Assembly: GCA_945873125.1 (NCBI GenBank)
Contig: CAMCBV010000006.1
Span: 27,678 to 91,677 of the forward strand
Length of the DNA stretch: 64,000 nt
Source of the DNA: Prosthecobacter debontii
GTDB lineage: Bacteria; Verrucomicrobiota; Verrucomicrobiia; Verrucomicrobiales; Akkermansiaceae
Direction: 5' to 3'
The notes beneath the pieces were generated by a model that was not told where the DNA came from, made no database searches, and saw only the letters and a program-made list of their open reading frames with translations. Shown here piece after piece: positions 62,266 through 64,000 of this stretch; position 1 is the stretch's first letter, and each line of letters begins with the position of its first letter. Both the position numbers and the translations under genes were made by a program.

Positions 62266-63738
62266 ATGCCCGCCTACTATCTGGAAGCACTCACTGTCAC
62301 CCTCGGATTGATCATCTTGCTCGCCGAGGCTTTTGTTCCATCAAAAAACAAATCATGGGCGGGATTGCTCGGAGTGGTTGGTTTGCTGGGAATCCTTGTC
62401 ATGATCTTTTTTGCCGTGGGTCCTGAATCAAAACCCGATGCAAAATGGGCGGTTTGGCCGTTATGGAATTTCTATCACTTTGATGCACTCGCCAAGTTTT
62501 ACAAAATCTTCGCACTCGTCACTACGGCTGCGGTGTTGCTGATGGCGATTGATTATCGCAAGATACTCGCACGTTTCACTGAGAATCCGAGTTCCGAAGA
62601 AGGCACGGGAGAATACTACGCTCTGCCAATCTTTGCCTGCGCCGGCATGATGTGGATGGCCTCTGCGAAAGATCTGGCGGGAGCTTTTGTCGCTCTGGAA
62701 CTGGTCACGATCACGTTCTACATCCTGGTGGCTTATATGCGTCGCAATGTGGGATCCCTTGAAGCCGGTGTAAAATACCTCATTCTTGGAGCCCTCAGCA
62801 CGGGATTTCTCGTTTATGGGATCGCTTGGATCTACGGTGCCACCGGAACCATGCGCCTGGATCTTATGTCGGATAAAATCGCCGCCATGCAGAATACTGT
62901 TCCTTTGTTGTTCGGGATCGCGCTGGTTTTGGTTGCCCTCGGTTTCAAAGTCGGTGCGGTGCCCATGCAGATGTGGATCCCAGATGTCTATCAAGGCGCT
63001 CCAACTCCGACGACCGCCTTTCTTTCGGTCGGTTCAAAAGCCGCTGGTTTCATTTTGTTGATCCGTTTCCTCACGCCGTTCCTCGCTGAAGCTTCACCGG
63101 TGCGCAATCAGGTTCTTGCGATTCTGCTTATCCTCGCTTGTGCGACTCTTCTGTTTGGAAATTTGGCCGCCATCGCGCAAACCAACTTCAAACGTTTGCT
63201 CGCTTACTCATCCATCGCCCATGCGGGATTTTTGCTTCTGGCTCTTGCCGCATGGCAATCCACTTCTGAAAATTCCGTGACCTCGATCCAAGCGGTCTCG
63301 TTCTATCTTGCCACTTACCTGATCATGACGCTCGGCGTGTTTTTTGTTGTCGCTCAAGTCCGCATCCAACGTGATGGCGAAGCGATCTCTGACTTCAATG
63401 GTCTGGGAAAAAGAAATCCCGCACTGGCGCTTGCGCTGACCATACTGCTTGCTGCGCTCGCCGGTGTGCCGCTCACCGCCGGTTTCATTGGGAAATTCTT
63501 CGTGTTCTCGCTTGCCGCACAATCCGGACTTTGGATAGGACTCGGTATCGCTGTGGTCGCCGCTGCTGCTGGTTTCTACTATTATTTCAAAACTATCCGC
63601 GCCATGTGGTGGATCGATCCAAGCGATGATTCCAAAATCACGCTGCCAATCATTTCCAAAATCTGCATCGCGACTTTGACCCTGCTGACCTTGATCTTCG
63701 GAGTTTATCCGCAGCCGATCTTAGCTTTGCTGAATTAG
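62266..63738 (+). CDS. nuoN: NADH-quinone oxidoreductase subunit N
   Basis: A 490-residue complex I antiporter-like subunit. FVALELVTITFYILVAYMRR, MWIPDVYQGAPTPTTAFLSVGSKAAGF and KRLLAYSSIAHAGFLLLALA are typical, with essential Lys and Glu in the membrane. It is the last gene of the nuoMN pair in the window. Only these two nuo genes are seen, so the rest of complex I is elsewhere. Confidence 0.95.
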   Translation: MPAYYLEALTVTLGLIILLAEAFVPSKNKSWAGLLGVVGLLGILVMIFFAVGPESKPDAKWAVWPLWNFYHFDALAKFYKIFALVTTAAVLLMAIDYRKILARFTENPSSEEGTGEYYALPIFACAGMMWMASAKDLAGAFVALELVTITFYILVAYMRRNVGSLEAGVKYLILGALSTGFLVYGIAWIYGATGTMRLDLMSDKIAAMQNTVPLLFGIALVLVALGFKVGAVPMQMWIPDVYQGAPTPTTAFLSVGSKAAGFILLIRFLTPFLAEASPVRNQVLAILLILACATLLFGNLAAIAQTNFKRLLAYSSIAHAGFLLLALAAWQSTSENSVTSIQAVSFYLATYLIMTLGVFFVVAQVRIQRDGEAISDFNGLGKRNPALALALTILLAALAGVPLTAGFIGKFFVFSLAAQSGLWIGLGIAVVAAAAGFYYYFKTIRAMWWIDPSDDSKITLPIISKICIATLTLLTLIFGVYPQPILALLN

Positions 63739-63760
63739 CACGAGAAAAAGCGAAAAGGCA

Positions 63761-63865
63761 GGGACTTTTATCCTTAAAAGTCCATATCTTGCAGGCTTAA
63801 TAACGGAGCGGGTTCGATGGGATATTTAGTGCCGTCAGATATGGACCTTTAAGGATAAAGGTCCC
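63761..63865. repeat. Inverted pair of hairpins with compensatory changes
   Basis: Arm 1 (63761-63789) and arm 2 (63837-63865) are inverted copies with two mismatches over 29 bases, separated by 47. Each arm also folds on its own: GGACTTTT/AAAAGTCC in arm 1 and GGACCTTT/AAAGGTCC in arm 2. The two differing bases change both sides of the stem together, so pairing is kept. Confidence 0.8.
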
Positions 63866-63922
63866 TTGTATATTCCTCTCGCCATGACATTACCTCGGCG
63901 AGAATATCATCGGGGGTATGAA

Positions 63923-63952
63923 CCCGGGGAGGCGTTGCAACACCTCCCCGGG
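63923..63952. repeat. GC-rich hairpin
   Basis: CCCGGGGAGG pairs with CCTCCCCGGG; inside, one mismatch and a GTTGCAAC centre. The 30-base unit is nearly self-complementary. No T-run follows, so it is not a simple terminator. Confidence 0.75.
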
Positions 63953-64000
63953 AGTGTGAGATGAGTTTGTAAAGGTCCCTAATCCGTCGAGATTGTAGGC

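Larger units (their letters stand above)
63739..64000. other. Structured intergenic tail with nested hairpins
   Basis: 262 bases with no supported gene. It contains two mutually inverted 29-base arms (63761-63789 and 63837-63865), a 7-bp hairpin (63877-63903) and a GC-rich hairpin (63923-63952). Together they look like a REP/BIME-type cluster or a structured RNA. The last part repeats AAAGGTCCCT (63975 region), found in arm 2. Confidence 0.6.

Noticed and set aside
63805..63825. GGTTCGATGG, resembling a tRNA T-loop
   Set aside because: No acceptor, D or anticodon arms can be folded around it.

Overview
This window is a gene-dense chromosomal segment of a Gram-negative bacterium, most probably a verrucomicrobium of the order Verrucomicrobiales (Akkermansia/Verrucomicrobium relatives). 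The assignment rests on a five-gene operon (35977-43429) matching, gene for gene, the Akkermansia muciniphila Amuc_1102-Amuc_1098 pilus-like cluster. Supporting it are a secreted beta-propeller/HEAT/cytochrome c dehydrogenase beside a ThuA-like protein, a Tat-exported cupin, an SHD1-domain protein, an exported sulfatase and weak Shine-Dalgarno use. All placements are by reading, not by database search. No rRNA, tRNA, CRISPR array, insertion sequence or prophage was seen.

Layout. 1-6.6 kb: the 3' part of infC, a HAD phosphatase, then on the minus strand dapB, a degenerate HtrA-like lipoprotein and the operon yceD-rpmF-plsX-hprK. 6.7-18.3 kb: a sulfatase, mutM with an SHD1 protein, a secreted protein, the purine cluster mtnP-purM-purF, a cysteamine/cysteine-oxidase-like cupin, a CHAP amidase, an orphan parA and tlyA. 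18.4-28.6 kb: a small Cys/Lys/Glu-rich exported repeat protein with palindrome and terminator, an NHL protein with a Fur-family regulator, ruvB, a dead-esterase/amidohydrolase fusion, a repeat-flanked group II truncated globin, prfA, an RlmI-like methyltransferase, a TetR regulator, rpmE (type B) and hisF. 28.6-35.8 kb: an AsmA-like protein, the dehydrogenase-ThuA pair and aroD-aroE. 36-43.5 kb: the pilus-like operon closed by a perfect terminator. 43.7-54.6 kb: an RRM protein, alr, rapA, DUF2288, a LysM protein, a DUF374 acyltransferase, rhaB, a beta carbonic anhydrase and a CbiX/DR2241-like chelatase. 54.8-64 kb: E1alpha-E1beta-E2 of a 2-oxoacid dehydrogenase with the NADH sensor rex directly downstream, an ECF sigma factor with a YfbK-like membrane protein that lacks the VWA core, nuoM-nuoN, and a 260-base tail of nested hairpins.

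How the genes fit together. Most of the window is housekeeping: translation (infC, rpmF, rpmE, prfA, tlyA, rlmI), lipid and envelope (plsX, AsmA, DUF374, LysM, alr, dapB), purines, histidine, shikimate, repair (mutM, ruvB) and respiration (nuoMN, PDH-Rex). The accessory interest lies in exported proteins with altered catalytic sites (HtrA-like, SASA-like, YfbK-like), the Amuc_1100-type operon with a coding 12-bp minisatellite, and several families of short intergenic repeats and palindromes. Two of these look especially structured: twin palindromes 21 bp apart upstream of alr, and a pair of hairpins with compensatory base changes after nuoN.
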